A stretch of 64,000 bases of DNA, taken from NCBI GenBank assembly GCA_021286935.1, contig JAJTBI010000002.1:1-64000 (forward strand). The letters are read 5' to 3'. The position numbers were made by a program, and so were the translations under genes. How positions within the stretch are numbered: the stretch's first letter is position 1; each line of letters begins with the position of its first letter. Of the stretch, positions 16,990 through 25,093 are shown piece by piece. The notes under the pieces are model-generated. The model had not been told where the DNA came from and made no database searches. It was given only the letters and a program-made list of their open reading frames with translations. The stretch is from Geobacteraceae bacterium (lineage in GTDB: Bacteria > Desulfobacterota > Desulfuromonadia > Geobacterales > Pseudopelobacteraceae).

Positions 16990-17444
16990 TTGTCCACGAA
17001 GAACACGAAGGAGCACGAAGAAAATCTTGATGGGTGAGCTGATCTATAGAGAGGAAGTATTTCAAATAATTGGAGCCGCTATTGAAGTTCATAAAGTACT
17101 TGGCAGTGGTTTCTTAGAAGCCGTCTATCAGGAGGCGCTTGAATATGAACTCAGCTTGCGTAAGATTCCTTCTATTTCGCAGCAACCTCTCAAAATACAG
17201 TACAAAACTCACGTCTTGAACAAAGAGTATATTGCTGATCTAATTTGTTTTAACAGTATTGTAGTTGAATTGAAGGCGTTACAAAAATTAACCGGCCATG
17301 AGGAATCTCAAGTCATCAACTATCTTAAGGCAACTGGAATGAGAGTCGCTCTACTCATAAACTTTGGTAGCCTGGGAAAACTCGAATGGAAACGACTGGT
17401 TTTATAGCTTTTTCTTCGTGCATCTTCGTGTCCTTCGTGGATAA
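16990..17444. mobile_element. GxxExxY cassette bounded by 35-bp inverted repeats
   Basis: The left arm at 16990-17024 and right arm at 17410-17444 are inverted repeats identical at 31 of 35 positions. Each is built from repeated CACGAAG units. They begin 1 base after the flxB stop and enclose exactly one gene, whose ATG lies 5 bases inside the left arm and whose stop lies 2 bases before the right arm. No transposase is present. No target-site duplication is obvious. Confidence 0.85.
17030..17407 (+). CDS. GxxExxY protein (predicted PD-(D/E)xK nuclease fold)
   Basis: This 125-residue protein shows the family signature GFLEAVY after AAIEVHKVLGS. A PD-(D/E)xK-like core follows: D in EYIADLICF and ExK in VVELKALQKL, then QVINYLKATG and LLINFG. 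The biological role of GxxExxY proteins is not established; a nuclease activity is predicted from fold. An in-frame TTG lies one codon upstream, but ATG at 17030 is preferred. AT content is higher than in the flanking flx genes, consistent with insertion. Confidence 0.88.
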   Translation: MGELIYREEVFQIIGAAIEVHKVLGSGFLEAVYQEALEYELSLRKIPSISQQPLKIQYKTHVLNKEYIADLICFNSIVVELKALQKLTGHEESQVINYLKATGMRVALLINFGSLGKLEWKRLVL

Positions 17445-17458
17445 AAAGGTTTTGCTCT

Positions 17459-18301
17459 ATGTGTGATAACAAAAACATCTACCTTCCCTATCTGGCTACC
17501 GTGGAAGAGGTGATTGACGAGACTCCTGATGTCCGTACCCTGCGGCTGGTGTTTCAGGATGAAAAGGTGCGGGAAAACTTCAGCTTCCGGGCCGGACAGT
17601 TTGCCGAGTACTCTGCCTTTGGGGCCGGTGAATCCACCTTCTGTATCGCCTCATCCCCTACCCGTAAAGGCTATATTGAATGCTGCTTCCGGGCAGTGGG
17701 ACGGGTAACTGAATCCCTGCGCCGTCTTGAGGTTGGCGATACCATGGGGGTGCGTGGTCCCTACGGCAACTCATTTCCGATTGAACAGTTCTATGGCAAG
17801 AACCTGCTGTTTGTGACCGGCGGCATCGCTCTGCCTCCCTTGCGAACACTGATCTGGAACTGTCTGGATCTGCGGGACAAGTTTGGCGATATCACCATTG
17901 TCTATGGCGCCCGGACCGAGGCGGATCTGGTCTACAAGCGGGAACTGAAAGAGTGGGAAGAACGCAGCGATGTACGGCTGGTCAAGACGGTTGACCCGGG
18001 CGGCAATGGGCCAGAATGGGACGGCAAGGTGGGTTTTGTACCAACCGTGCTGGATGAGCTGGCGCCACCATCAGACAACACCATCGCCCTGGTCTGCGGT
18101 CCACCAATCATGATTAAATTTACCCTGCCGGTGCTGGAGAAGCTGGGATTTGGTGATGAGGAAATCTACACCACCCTGGAAAACCGGATGAAGTGCGGAC
18201 TTGGCAAGTGTGGTCGTTGTAACGTGGGTAATATCTACGTCTGCAAGGATGGCCCGGTGTTTACCGCAAAGCAGGTTAAGGCGATGCCGCTGGAGTATTA
18301 G
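17459..18301 (+). CDS. flxA: FAD/NAD(P)H-binding oxidoreductase subunit (FlxA type)
   Basis: This 280-residue protein has the ferredoxin-NADP reductase layout: an FAD domain (FRAGQFAEYSAFGAGES), an NAD(P) domain (LFVTGGIALPPLRTL) and a C-terminal [2Fe-2S] site (CGLGKCGRCNVG plus a later Cys in VCKDG). It resembles sulfhydrogenase gamma and PyrK. In the Flx-Hdr model it oxidises NADH and delivers electrons to the complex. It is the last gene of the operon; a terminator follows 36 nt after the stop. Confidence 0.88.
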   Translation: MCDNKNIYLPYLATVEEVIDETPDVRTLRLVFQDEKVRENFSFRAGQFAEYSAFGAGESTFCIASSPTRKGYIECCFRAVGRVTESLRRLEVGDTMGVRGPYGNSFPIEQFYGKNLLFVTGGIALPPLRTLIWNCLDLRDKFGDITIVYGARTEADLVYKRELKEWEERSDVRLVKTVDPGGNGPEWDGKVGFVPTVLDELAPPSDNTIALVCGPPIMIKFTLPVLEKLGFGDEEIYTTLENRMKCGLGKCGRCNVGNIYVCKDGPVFTAKQVKAMPLEY

Positions 18302-18336
18302 GTGAGGCATACGCTAATAATGGTTTTGATGTATGT

Positions 18337-18372
18337 AAAAAGGCCCGGTGGATTACACTGGGCCTTTGATTT
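18337..18372. terminator. Terminator between flxA and the ABC-3C operon
   Basis: AAAAAGGCCCGGTG and CACTGGGCCTTT form an 11-12 bp stem with a GATTA loop. A T-rich tail follows toward 18375, and an A-run on the other side lets it work in both directions. Confidence 0.8.
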
Positions 18373-18393
18373 TTATGAACATGACTTGATTTG

Positions 18394-20094
18394 TCATCGT
18401 CCAAATTGCACCCCAAGTAACTTATTCTCAGGCTTATCACCGCGCAGGGTCACAGCAACGGCATCATGCAATTGGCATCGCTCAGCATCCCCTAAATACT
18501 CCTTCATTGCTTCATAATTCTCTGTGTTGAGCGAAGCTAGGTACTGCTTGCCGTTTACGGCGGCCGTGGCCATGACATGAGCAAACCATGCTGCTCTTGG
18601 TTTCGGGTCCAGGTGAGCAAATAGCCGGTTATCGTGCCAGAGAAAACCGCAATTATGGTTCGCGCCGTTTAAGAGCAATTCCCAATCAAAACAGATAACC
18701 CTAGCTGCGTTGATGCCGTCGGAATCATCTCCCTCAATTTTGACGGACAGATTATAGCGAAGCTGATTGTTGCCGTCATTGGAATCCAGAATAATCCCGG
18801 CTGGTGTCTTGGGATAGAGCAATTCCACTAGTTCGGAAAAATGTGCGGCAGGGCCGTGTAGCGGGTCGGTATCGGCATAATGAGAAGCTTTGCGGTCATC
18901 CTCCACCATGCGTTCTTTGATAATCTGCTCCTGTTCCTTGAGCTTATGGGCGAAGTTCAGAAACTCTGACAGCTTCTCTCGCTCGCTCTCAAAACGCATG
19001 AGTTGCTGCGTCAGGGCTGCATACTCATCCAATGCCCGCTTACCCTGAAGAGTTGCCAGCAACTGATCTCGCTTTGCACCGACTTTCTTATGCTCATTTT
19101 CCAATTCGCGTAAGCGTGAGCCGAAGCGGGTCTTGTCCGCCTCCAATCTAGTTTTGCGATTGACTGACAAAGAGTTATGGAACTGCTCGACCGCTTCAAA
19201 ATGTGCCAACATCTCCGGTTTGAACACATCCTGTAGCCCGGAGTACAGCTCCATCAGTTCATCCTTGCCAATATCGGGCTGGTTGGCCAAGGCTTTGTCA
19301 ATGCCGTCAATCTGGAACTTTAGAATGGCAAGCTGTTTTTCAAGCTCTCTCAAATTACCTGTCAGCTCACCCGCCTCGGATTCAATGGCACGGTAATCTT
19401 CGGCCACCCTGAACCGGGCGAGGTCGGCTTTAAGACGGGGGATTTCCTTGTCAAGCCAGTCGGCACGCACCTTGGGCTGGTTGCCGGCACGGAACATGTC
19501 GCGCAATACCTGATCGGTGCTCCAGCTCTTCAGGTTCTTTTTTAGTTCGTCGATTCTGTTTTTGTACGTTTTCTTGTCGACTACTAGGCGGCATTCCGCC
19601 CCCAGCAAGTACAGACTGCGCAGCAGGCCGTCAAAATCAGATTCCTGTGACGTGACTATCGGATCAATACAATCTTTGAGGTGGCGACGGCCAAAGCGGG
19701 TAAGAAGCGACCGGAAGCTAAGTCCAGGTAACTCCGGGTCGAGGCGAAATACGCCGGAGGCATTTAGCCAATCCCGGAGTTTTCCCGGTTGGATCGCCCT
19801 TTCATCAAGCACTAGTTTTTTACCGTCCGCGCTCCGCTCAATTAGATGATCCACGCCGTTGATGCTGAACTCCAGCGAAAATATCCAGTCAGGAACCGCT
19901 ACTTTCAGCTTGGTATCCAGATTTGCACCAAGGCAATGGTGCACCAGCTTCAGCGCCAGGGTTTTGCCGACGCCGTTGCTGCTTCCCTCCTTACGATCAT
20001 GGGAGCTATCCCCGACAATTAGCGTCAACCCGTTCGGATTGAAGCGGATCGTCTTGAAGGACTTCTGATTTGCCGAAAGTTCGATGAGTTTCAT
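18394..20094 (-). CDS. SMC-like ABC ATPase of an ABC-3C system (DUF2326 C-terminus)
   Basis: This 566-residue ATPase has a P-loop with the signature SNGVGKT (K44). A long coiled coil spans about residues 195-400 (ELTGNLRELEKQLAILKF, ENEHKKVGAKRDQLLATL). The C-terminal half is DUF2326-like: VICFDWELLL, FLWHDNRLFAHLDP and GKQYLASLNTENY. Such ATPases are the sensor/motor component of ABC three-component (ABC-3C) conflict systems predicted by comparative genomics. It starts 1 nt after the middle-component stop, so the three genes form one operon. Confidence 0.85.
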   Translation of the reverse strand: MKLIELSANQKSFKTIRFNPNGLTLIVGDSSHDRKEGSSNGVGKTLALKLVHHCLGANLDTKLKVAVPDWIFSLEFSINGVDHLIERSADGKKLVLDERAIQPGKLRDWLNASGVFRLDPELPGLSFRSLLTRFGRRHLKDCIDPIVTSQESDFDGLLRSLYLLGAECRLVVDKKTYKNRIDELKKNLKSWSTDQVLRDMFRAGNQPKVRADWLDKEIPRLKADLARFRVAEDYRAIESEAGELTGNLRELEKQLAILKFQIDGIDKALANQPDIGKDELMELYSGLQDVFKPEMLAHFEAVEQFHNSLSVNRKTRLEADKTRFGSRLRELENEHKKVGAKRDQLLATLQGKRALDEYAALTQQLMRFESEREKLSEFLNFAHKLKEQEQIIKERMVEDDRKASHYADTDPLHGPAAHFSELVELLYPKTPAGIILDSNDGNNQLRYNLSVKIEGDDSDGINAARVICFDWELLLNGANHNCGFLWHDNRLFAHLDPKPRAAWFAHVMATAAVNGKQYLASLNTENYEAMKEYLGDAERCQLHDAVAVTLRGDKPENKLLGVQFGR

Positions 20095-20095
20095 A

Positions 20096-20350
20096 TTACC
20101 TGTTCAGGCTGATGCGCCCGTCTCCCACCAGTTGCACTTCGCCAATAGCATACAGCAGATCGACTGCAAGCACCAGATGTGTAAACGACGGGCGGGATTG
20201 CCAGCCGGAGGCGTCACGGTCAAGCTGTGTCCAGAGTTCGTCCAAGGTGTGCGGTTCTGCCAGCAGGCGGCGCAGATAACCGGACAGGCCGATCAGCGAG
20301 TCACTGAAACGGACATGTTTATGCGGAAGTAAAGCTGTTCGGATGCTCAT
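20096..20350 (-). CDS. ABC-3C middle component (MC6-like)
   Basis: This small protein has 84 residues from ATG 20350. An upstream in-frame TTG at 20380 is less likely. The sequence LLPHKHVRFSDSLIGLSGYL, then LDELWTQL and SFTHLVLAVDLLYAIGEVQL, matches my memory of the ABC-3C middle component 6 type: a short winged-helix-like linker between ATPase and effector. It overlaps the effector gene by 32 nt and precedes the ATPase by 1 nt, so translation is likely coupled. Confidence 0.75.
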   Translation of the reverse strand: MSIRTALLPHKHVRFSDSLIGLSGYLRRLLAEPHTLDELWTQLDRDASGWQSRPSFTHLVLAVDLLYAIGEVQLVGDGRISLNR

Positions 20351-21269
20351 AGGCGTCACATGTTTCGAAGTACTTGGCAATAATAACCTGGGCTGCCTGG
20401 CGATAGGCTTTCATGGTGTGGGGATGGCGTGGCACCGATGAAGGGATGAGTTGTTCAATCAGCCAAATATAGCGCTCATTCGGGGCTTCGGTGGCCTCTG
20501 GGATTACCGCTTTGCTCTGTTGATAAAGTGCAGTAATTTCAAGAGCGATTTTTTGAGCCAAACCGGAATCTCTGGCACTAAAAAATCTATCTACATCAGA
20601 CACTTGATAGAAATAGAAACTAAGGTAGTCCGTCACTGGTGATGTTATGCCGTTCAAGGCTATCTTTGCATGGAAATCGGGACTTGTGTTTGCAAGCAGG
20701 GACGGTGGTACACTGTCGCTATCAGCAAGATACGTCAGTAGTTCGCTGACAGCGTTTGGATCTATAAAGTCCGGCAATTCAGAAGGTATGCCGTAAACGA
20801 TTTCCATTTTCTCCGATGGCTGCAAATTCATGAACCGGCCCGTCAGGTCAGCAGACGAGAACGGCGTTGCTTCAAGCAGTTTTTCCTGCTTTGCCAGCTC
20901 TATGAGTATGCTGCCAATGGGGGCTGGCATGCCGCAATAACGATCATTGCAGACAAAATGGTATCGCTCGATACCCGGCCATTTCCCCTTCAACTTTGCG
21001 AAATCGTCAACGGATTTTGTAGCGGCCTGCACGACGTTCAACTCCGTCGTTGCTTCCGGCCCGTATACCTGAAAGTAGCGGTTATCGTGCGGGCACCAGC
21101 CATCATTACCGCCATCACCCCAGTTCCCCCATGGTGTTACGGACTGGAATCCTGGTAGGGCGTATTGCATAACAGAATTGAATAGCTTCTGGAACGCATT
21201 GCCGGAGGCTTCGTACAGTCGCAACTTGAACAATGTTCTGGACCAGAAATCTTCGTGAGCAGTGGACAC
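20319..21269 (-). CDS. ABC-3C effector with restriction-endonuclease-like N-terminus
   Basis: This 316-residue protein starts with GTG. Residues 24-72 contain FQKLFNSVM, then GDGGNDGW (D52, D56) and YFQVYGPE (Q67, Y69). This resembles a PD-(D/E)xK-type core in which the usual lysine is replaced, as in several conflict-system nucleases. The C-terminal region has no clear motif and would contact the middle component and ATPase. As first gene of the operon it is the probable toxic effector, acting when the ATPase senses invading nucleic acid. Activity is inferred, not known. Confidence 0.72.
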   Translation of the reverse strand: MSTAHEDFWSRTLFKLRLYEASGNAFQKLFNSVMQYALPGFQSVTPWGNWGDGGNDGWCPHDNRYFQVYGPEATTELNVVQAATKSVDDFAKLKGKWPGIERYHFVCNDRYCGMPAPIGSILIELAKQEKLLEATPFSSADLTGRFMNLQPSEKMEIVYGIPSELPDFIDPNAVSELLTYLADSDSVPPSLLANTSPDFHAKIALNGITSPVTDYLSFYFYQVSDVDRFFSARDSGLAQKIALEITALYQQSKAVIPEATEAPNERYIWLIEQLIPSSVPRHPHTMKAYRQAAQVIIAKYFETCDAYEHPNSFTSA

Positions 21270-21376
21270 GTTTACCTACCCATTTGAGAAAATTGGTTCT
21301 GGGGTGAAATCTTTGTAGCTCGTCAAAAGTTCTTAAAAGCGTATCGGGATTTTGGGAGAAATATTGACCTGTGGGT

Positions 21377-21868
21377 TTATGGCTTCCCCAGCAGTTCTTC
21401 AATCTTCTTCAGATCAAACCCCTCAATAATTCGTCCCATAATCATAAACGTGGGTGTTGAGTCAATGCCAGCCTTGTGGGCAATTGCCTGCTGCTCTTCC
21501 TGCTGCTTTATCCCTGCTGCGGTAACCGGCAGATTTTGGGCATCCATCCGGTCAATCATGCCGGACATGACCTCATGATATAAGCGGGTTTTTTCCGGAC
21601 TGGACAGAATATACTGCACTTTTTTGCGTGCATTGGGGTGCATTGCCAGCGGGTTGAAAAAAACATAGCGGGTGACATCCCGGCGGTTATGGAAATAGGC
21701 CGCTGCCTTGCGGCAGAAGGGACAATCTGGATCAGTAAACTCAATCACCTTTTGGGGGCCATTACCAATTACCAGCGCTTTGCTCAGGTCAATCGTTGAA
21801 GCAGAGGCGGTGCCTGAAACAAGCAGGCTTGTCAGCAGGAACAGGGTAAACAGGAACCGTTGAATCAT
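21377..21868 (-). CDS. Periplasmic DsbC/DsbG-like thioredoxin-fold protein
   Basis: This 163-residue protein has a cleavable signal peptide (hydrophobic FLFTLFLLTSLLVSG, cleavage near ASA). The active-site CPFC lies in FTDPDCPFCRKAAAYF and the cis-proline region in GIDSTPTFMIMG. The DsbC dimerisation domain is missing, so it is the single-domain type found as thiol:disulfide interchange or thioredoxin-like protein. It follows the histidine kinase by 12 nt on the same strand, suggesting co-transcription. Confidence 0.85.
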   Translation of the reverse strand: MIQRFLFTLFLLTSLLVSGTASASTIDLSKALVIGNGPQKVIEFTDPDCPFCRKAAAYFHNRRDVTRYVFFNPLAMHPNARKKVQYILSSPEKTRLYHEVMSGMIDRMDAQNLPVTAAGIKQQEEQQAIAHKAGIDSTPTFMIMGRIIEGFDLKKIEELLGKP

Positions 21869-21880
21869 ACAAAACCTCCG

Positions 21881-22957
21881 TTATTCTTCAGGTAGTGGCA
21901 GAGTAATGGTGAATTCACTGCCAACGCCTTCCCGGCTTTCTGCGGTGATAGTGCCGTCATGTGCCTCAGTGACCATCTTGCAAAATGCCAGACCAAGTCC
22001 GCTACCTCCACTCCCCCGTCCCGTCTGGTTGCGGGCCTGGACAAAGCGGTCAAAAATGGTCGGCAGTTCAACCGTTGCAATACCGTTGCCGGTATCTGAA
22101 ACGCTTAGTATCACCGCCACGTCAGAGTCGGCTGATACGCCACAATAACAACGTACGCTGATTTCTCCACCGCAGGGGGTAAACTTTACCGCATTTGCAA
22201 GCAGGTTAGCCAGCACCCGTGAAAATTTGTTTTTATCCAGATCCAGCAGTGGCAGATCTTCTTCCAGTTGGAGATGTAACTGAATCTGGGCATGTTTGAT
22301 CATGCCGCGAAACCCGGCAATAACCTGCTGTGCCAGCTCTGACAGGTTGACCGGCGCCTTGTGAAAGATCAGTTTGCCGGCCTCAAGCCGATGGATATCC
22401 AGCAGATTGTCGATCATGGCTACGACTTCATTGCAGCTCTCAATAGCTGAAAGCAAGTAGCTGGCCTGTTCACGATTAAGTGGGCCCAGCCGTTTTTCTC
22501 TCACCAGATCAATTGAGCCGATCGCCGCAGTGAGTGGATTTTTCAGATCATGGGAAAGCATGGAGATGAAATCACGTTTTTCCCGCTCAAGGGATTTGAT
22601 CGCCAGGCAACGTTCTATGCTTTTTACCAGCCGTTCAACGCCGAATGGAGCCATCAGGCAATCCAGGGCGCCCTGCTTGTGACAATCCAGATAACGTTCC
22701 TGCTCATTGGCATCCAGCAGGGCGATGACCGCCGGATCATTACCTGATTCCTGCAGGTGTTCCAATGATGGCAGGCAGTGTTGATGGGGGGGAGAACCAA
22801 GTAGGATGACGTCCAGTCGCTGATGTTTAATGGTACTGCGGGCTTCTTCGCAGTCTGCCGCCTGGTGCAACTGATAGGCCGTTGTTGCGAGTAACTGATA
22901 TGCCAGTTGGGCTGCGGTGGTACCGTTAGAAACGATGAGAATCTGTTTTGTACCCAT
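21881..22957 (-). CDS. Sensor histidine kinase with degenerate receiver-like N-terminus
   Basis: This soluble kinase has 358 residues. Residues 1-118 fold like a receiver (QILIVSNG, LDVILLGSPP) but the phospho-acceptor Asp is Gly54 and the acidic pair is missing, so it is a pseudo-receiver. A HisKA domain follows (FISMLSHDLKNPLTA, H136), then HATPase_c with N, G1 and G2 boxes (LLANAVKFTP, SDTGNGIA, GSGLGLAFCK). The ATG at 22957 is chosen over a GTG at 22969 because GGAGG lies 11 nt upstream; the GTG would be too close. No cognate regulator is adjacent. Confidence 0.87.
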   Translation of the reverse strand: MGTKQILIVSNGTTAAQLAYQLLATTAYQLHQAADCEEARSTIKHQRLDVILLGSPPHQHCLPSLEHLQESGNDPAVIALLDANEQERYLDCHKQGALDCLMAPFGVERLVKSIERCLAIKSLEREKRDFISMLSHDLKNPLTAAIGSIDLVREKRLGPLNREQASYLLSAIESCNEVVAMIDNLLDIHRLEAGKLIFHKAPVNLSELAQQVIAGFRGMIKHAQIQLHLQLEEDLPLLDLDKNKFSRVLANLLANAVKFTPCGGEISVRCYCGVSADSDVAVILSVSDTGNGIATVELPTIFDRFVQARNQTGRGSGGSGLGLAFCKMVTEAHDGTITAESREGVGSEFTITLPLPEE

Positions 22958-22958
22958 A

Positions 22959-23681
22959 CTATGATTCACCTCCGCCTGACTGCGACTGACTTAGAAAGGC
23001 CTCGGCAAGCACCAGATCTTCCGGGGTGGTAATCTTGATGTTCCGGTAGCTGCCGGTAATGATCTTAACCGGTTCACCGTCCCGTTCAAACAACGAGCAG
23101 TCATCGGTGCCGAGAAAGCTGTCCTGCACTGCACGGTGGTGTGCCTGCAGGATTTGCCCAAACCTGAAACTCTGGGGCGTCTGGGCCTGCCAGAGGGTGG
23201 AACGGTCCGGTGTTGAGATGACAGTACCATCGTGTACCACCTTGATGGTGTCTTTACTCTGAACCGCAACCAGGGCTCCGGCTCCTGTACTGGCCAGATT
23301 GATGGATTGCTGCAGGATACTTTCATCAATAAAGGGCCGAACACCGTCATGGATCAGGATAATATCATCAGCTGCTGCATAATTTTGCAAAGCCTGCAGC
23401 CCGTTCATAACCGAGTGCTGGCGTTCTGAACCGCCAGCCACCACATCCAATACCTTGGATAGATGATATTTCTCTACAACTTCACGACGGCAGTAGGGGA
23501 TCTCGTCTTCAGGAATGACCAGTATGATGCCGCTGATCAGCGGGCTGTCCTGGAATACCTGCAGGGTGCGGGCGACAATCGGTTTGCCTCCCAGCTGCAG
23601 ATATTGCTTGTTCATGGAGGCCCCCATCCGCTTTCCCATTCCTGCGGCAGGTATCAGGGCAAAGGCTTGTGGCTGGCTCAT
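22959..23681 (-). CDS. ispD: 2-C-methyl-D-erythritol 4-phosphate cytidylyltransferase
   Basis: IspD makes CDP-ME in the MEP isoprenoid pathway. It has 240 residues with the nucleotide-binding start LIPAAGMGKRMG followed by NKQYLQLGGKPIVARTL. GGSERQHSVMNGL, ILIHDGVRPF and the TPQSF motif in QAQTPQSFRFG complete the family signature. IspF, often fused or adjacent, is not present. The ATG overlaps the selA stop by 4 nt, and the histidine kinase starts right after. Confidence 0.95.
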   Translation of the reverse strand: MSQPQAFALIPAAGMGKRMGASMNKQYLQLGGKPIVARTLQVFQDSPLISGIILVIPEDEIPYCRREVVEKYHLSKVLDVVAGGSERQHSVMNGLQALQNYAAADDIILIHDGVRPFIDESILQQSINLASTGAGALVAVQSKDTIKVVHDGTVISTPDRSTLWQAQTPQSFRFGQILQAHHRAVQDSFLGTDDCSLFERDGEPVKIITGSYRNIKITTPEDLVLAEAFLSQSQSGGGES

Positions 23682-25084
23682 GGGATCATCTCAAGGGCCT
23701 GGATAAGGGCCGAGGCAAGCAGTGGAATCTCGTCGTCAGTCAGGGTGCGCACATCCAGCAGAAAACGGTCTTTCTGGAGCCGTCCAACCACCGGAGGGGT
23801 GGTACTGCGCAACAGTTCTTCAAGGCGTTTGGGGGGAACTCCGTTAGCCGCGATCTCGATTAAGCGGCTGGGGAGCTGTAGGAGAGGGAAGGTGCCGCCC
23901 CCCGGACTTGAGAAACCATCCTGCAGGGTCAGGGTAAACTGTGGGGGCAGGAGGGCGCGCAAGCGACGCAGCATCCGGCGTGCCTGGCCGGAGATTGCAT
24001 CCTGCGGCATGGTCAGCATGCGCAGAGTTGGAATTTCAGTCAGTGCCACCTGCTCGTCCCGATACAGTCGCAGGGTCGCCTCAAGAGCAGCCAGGGTCAG
24101 CTTATCAATCCGTAATGCCCGCAAAAGCTGGTGTCGTTTCATCTTCTCAACCAGGTCACGGCGCCCTACAATCAGGCCTGCCTGCGGCCCACCCAGCAGT
24201 TTATCGCCACTGAAGGTGACGATGTCGGCTCCGGCCTGCAGGTGCTGTTGGACCGTAGCTTCGCCACTGATGCCAAAGCGGCTAAGATCAATCAGACAGC
24301 CGCTTCCGGCATCCACCATGGTGGGGATGCTTACTTCCTGGCTGATCCGTACCAGGGTCTCGGTAGGTACCTCTGCAGTGAAGCCGACCACGGCAAAGTT
24401 GCTGGTATGAACCTTCAGCATCAATGCAGTCTGTTCGCTGATTGCACCGATATAGTCACGGGGGTGGGTCCGATTAGTGGTACCAACCTCAACCAATGTC
24501 GCGCCACTCTGGCGCATGACATCGGGAATCCGAAAGGAACCACCAATCTCAACCAGCTCTCCGCGGGAGACGATCACTTCCTGTCCTGCCGCCAGACTTG
24601 AAAGTGCCAGCATCACCGCTGCGGCATTGTTGTTGACCACCAGAGCAGCCTCAGCACCGGTCAGTTCGCAGATCAGGTTTTCAACATGGCTGTAGCGCTC
24701 GCCCCGTTCTCCCTGCTCCAGATCAAATTCAAGGTTGCTGTAGCCCCAGGCGGTATCGCGCAATGCTGCTTCTGCTGCATGGGCCAGTGGCGAGCGGCCC
24801 AGGTTGGTATGCACCACCACACCACTACCGTTAATCACCTTGCGCAGGCTGGGGGTCTCTGCGATACGAATCTGGTTGCGTACCAGATGGCTGATGGCGG
24901 TAGGGGTAAGTTCAATGGTCGGGTTGGTGGCAAGTGTTGTGCGCAGCTGATCAAGCACATTACGCACCGCCTGCTTAAGACCTACATGGCTGGTAAGTGA
25001 CCGTAGCGAAGTGATTTCGGGCCAGGACAACACCTTGTCCATTTTGGGGAGCTTGCGCCTGGTATCCTGTGGTAGTCCGCTCAT
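23678..25084 (-). CDS. selA: L-seryl-tRNA(Sec) selenium transferase
   Basis: SelA is the PLP enzyme that turns Ser-tRNA(Sec) into Sec-tRNA(Sec) using selenophosphate. It has 468 residues. The PLP lysine is K295 in TFSGDKLLGGPQAG. Other blocks are INGSGVVVHTNLGRSPL and ALVVNNNAAAVML. Its presence implies the organism makes selenoproteins; selB, selC and selD are not in this window. A second selenium gene, selU, lies at 34660-35676. A GGGGG ribosome site precedes the ATG. Confidence 0.96.
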   Translation of the reverse strand: MSGLPQDTRRKLPKMDKVLSWPEITSLRSLTSHVGLKQAVRNVLDQLRTTLATNPTIELTPTAISHLVRNQIRIAETPSLRKVINGSGVVVHTNLGRSPLAHAAEAALRDTAWGYSNLEFDLEQGERGERYSHVENLICELTGAEAALVVNNNAAAVMLALSSLAAGQEVIVSRGELVEIGGSFRIPDVMRQSGATLVEVGTTNRTHPRDYIGAISEQTALMLKVHTSNFAVVGFTAEVPTETLVRISQEVSIPTMVDAGSGCLIDLSRFGISGEATVQQHLQAGADIVTFSGDKLLGGPQAGLIVGRRDLVEKMKRHQLLRALRIDKLTLAALEATLRLYRDEQVALTEIPTLRMLTMPQDAISGQARRMLRRLRALLPPQFTLTLQDGFSSPGGGTFPLLQLPSRLIEIAANGVPPKRLEELLRSTTPPVVGRLQKDRFLLDVRTLTDDEIPLLASALIQALEMIP

Positions 25085-25093
25085 GGCAGCCCC

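Noticed and set aside
23463-24410. Plus-strand reading frame of 315 codons opposite ispD and selA
   Set aside because: Arg/Ser-rich shadow translation; both opposite-strand genes have intact catalytic motifs.
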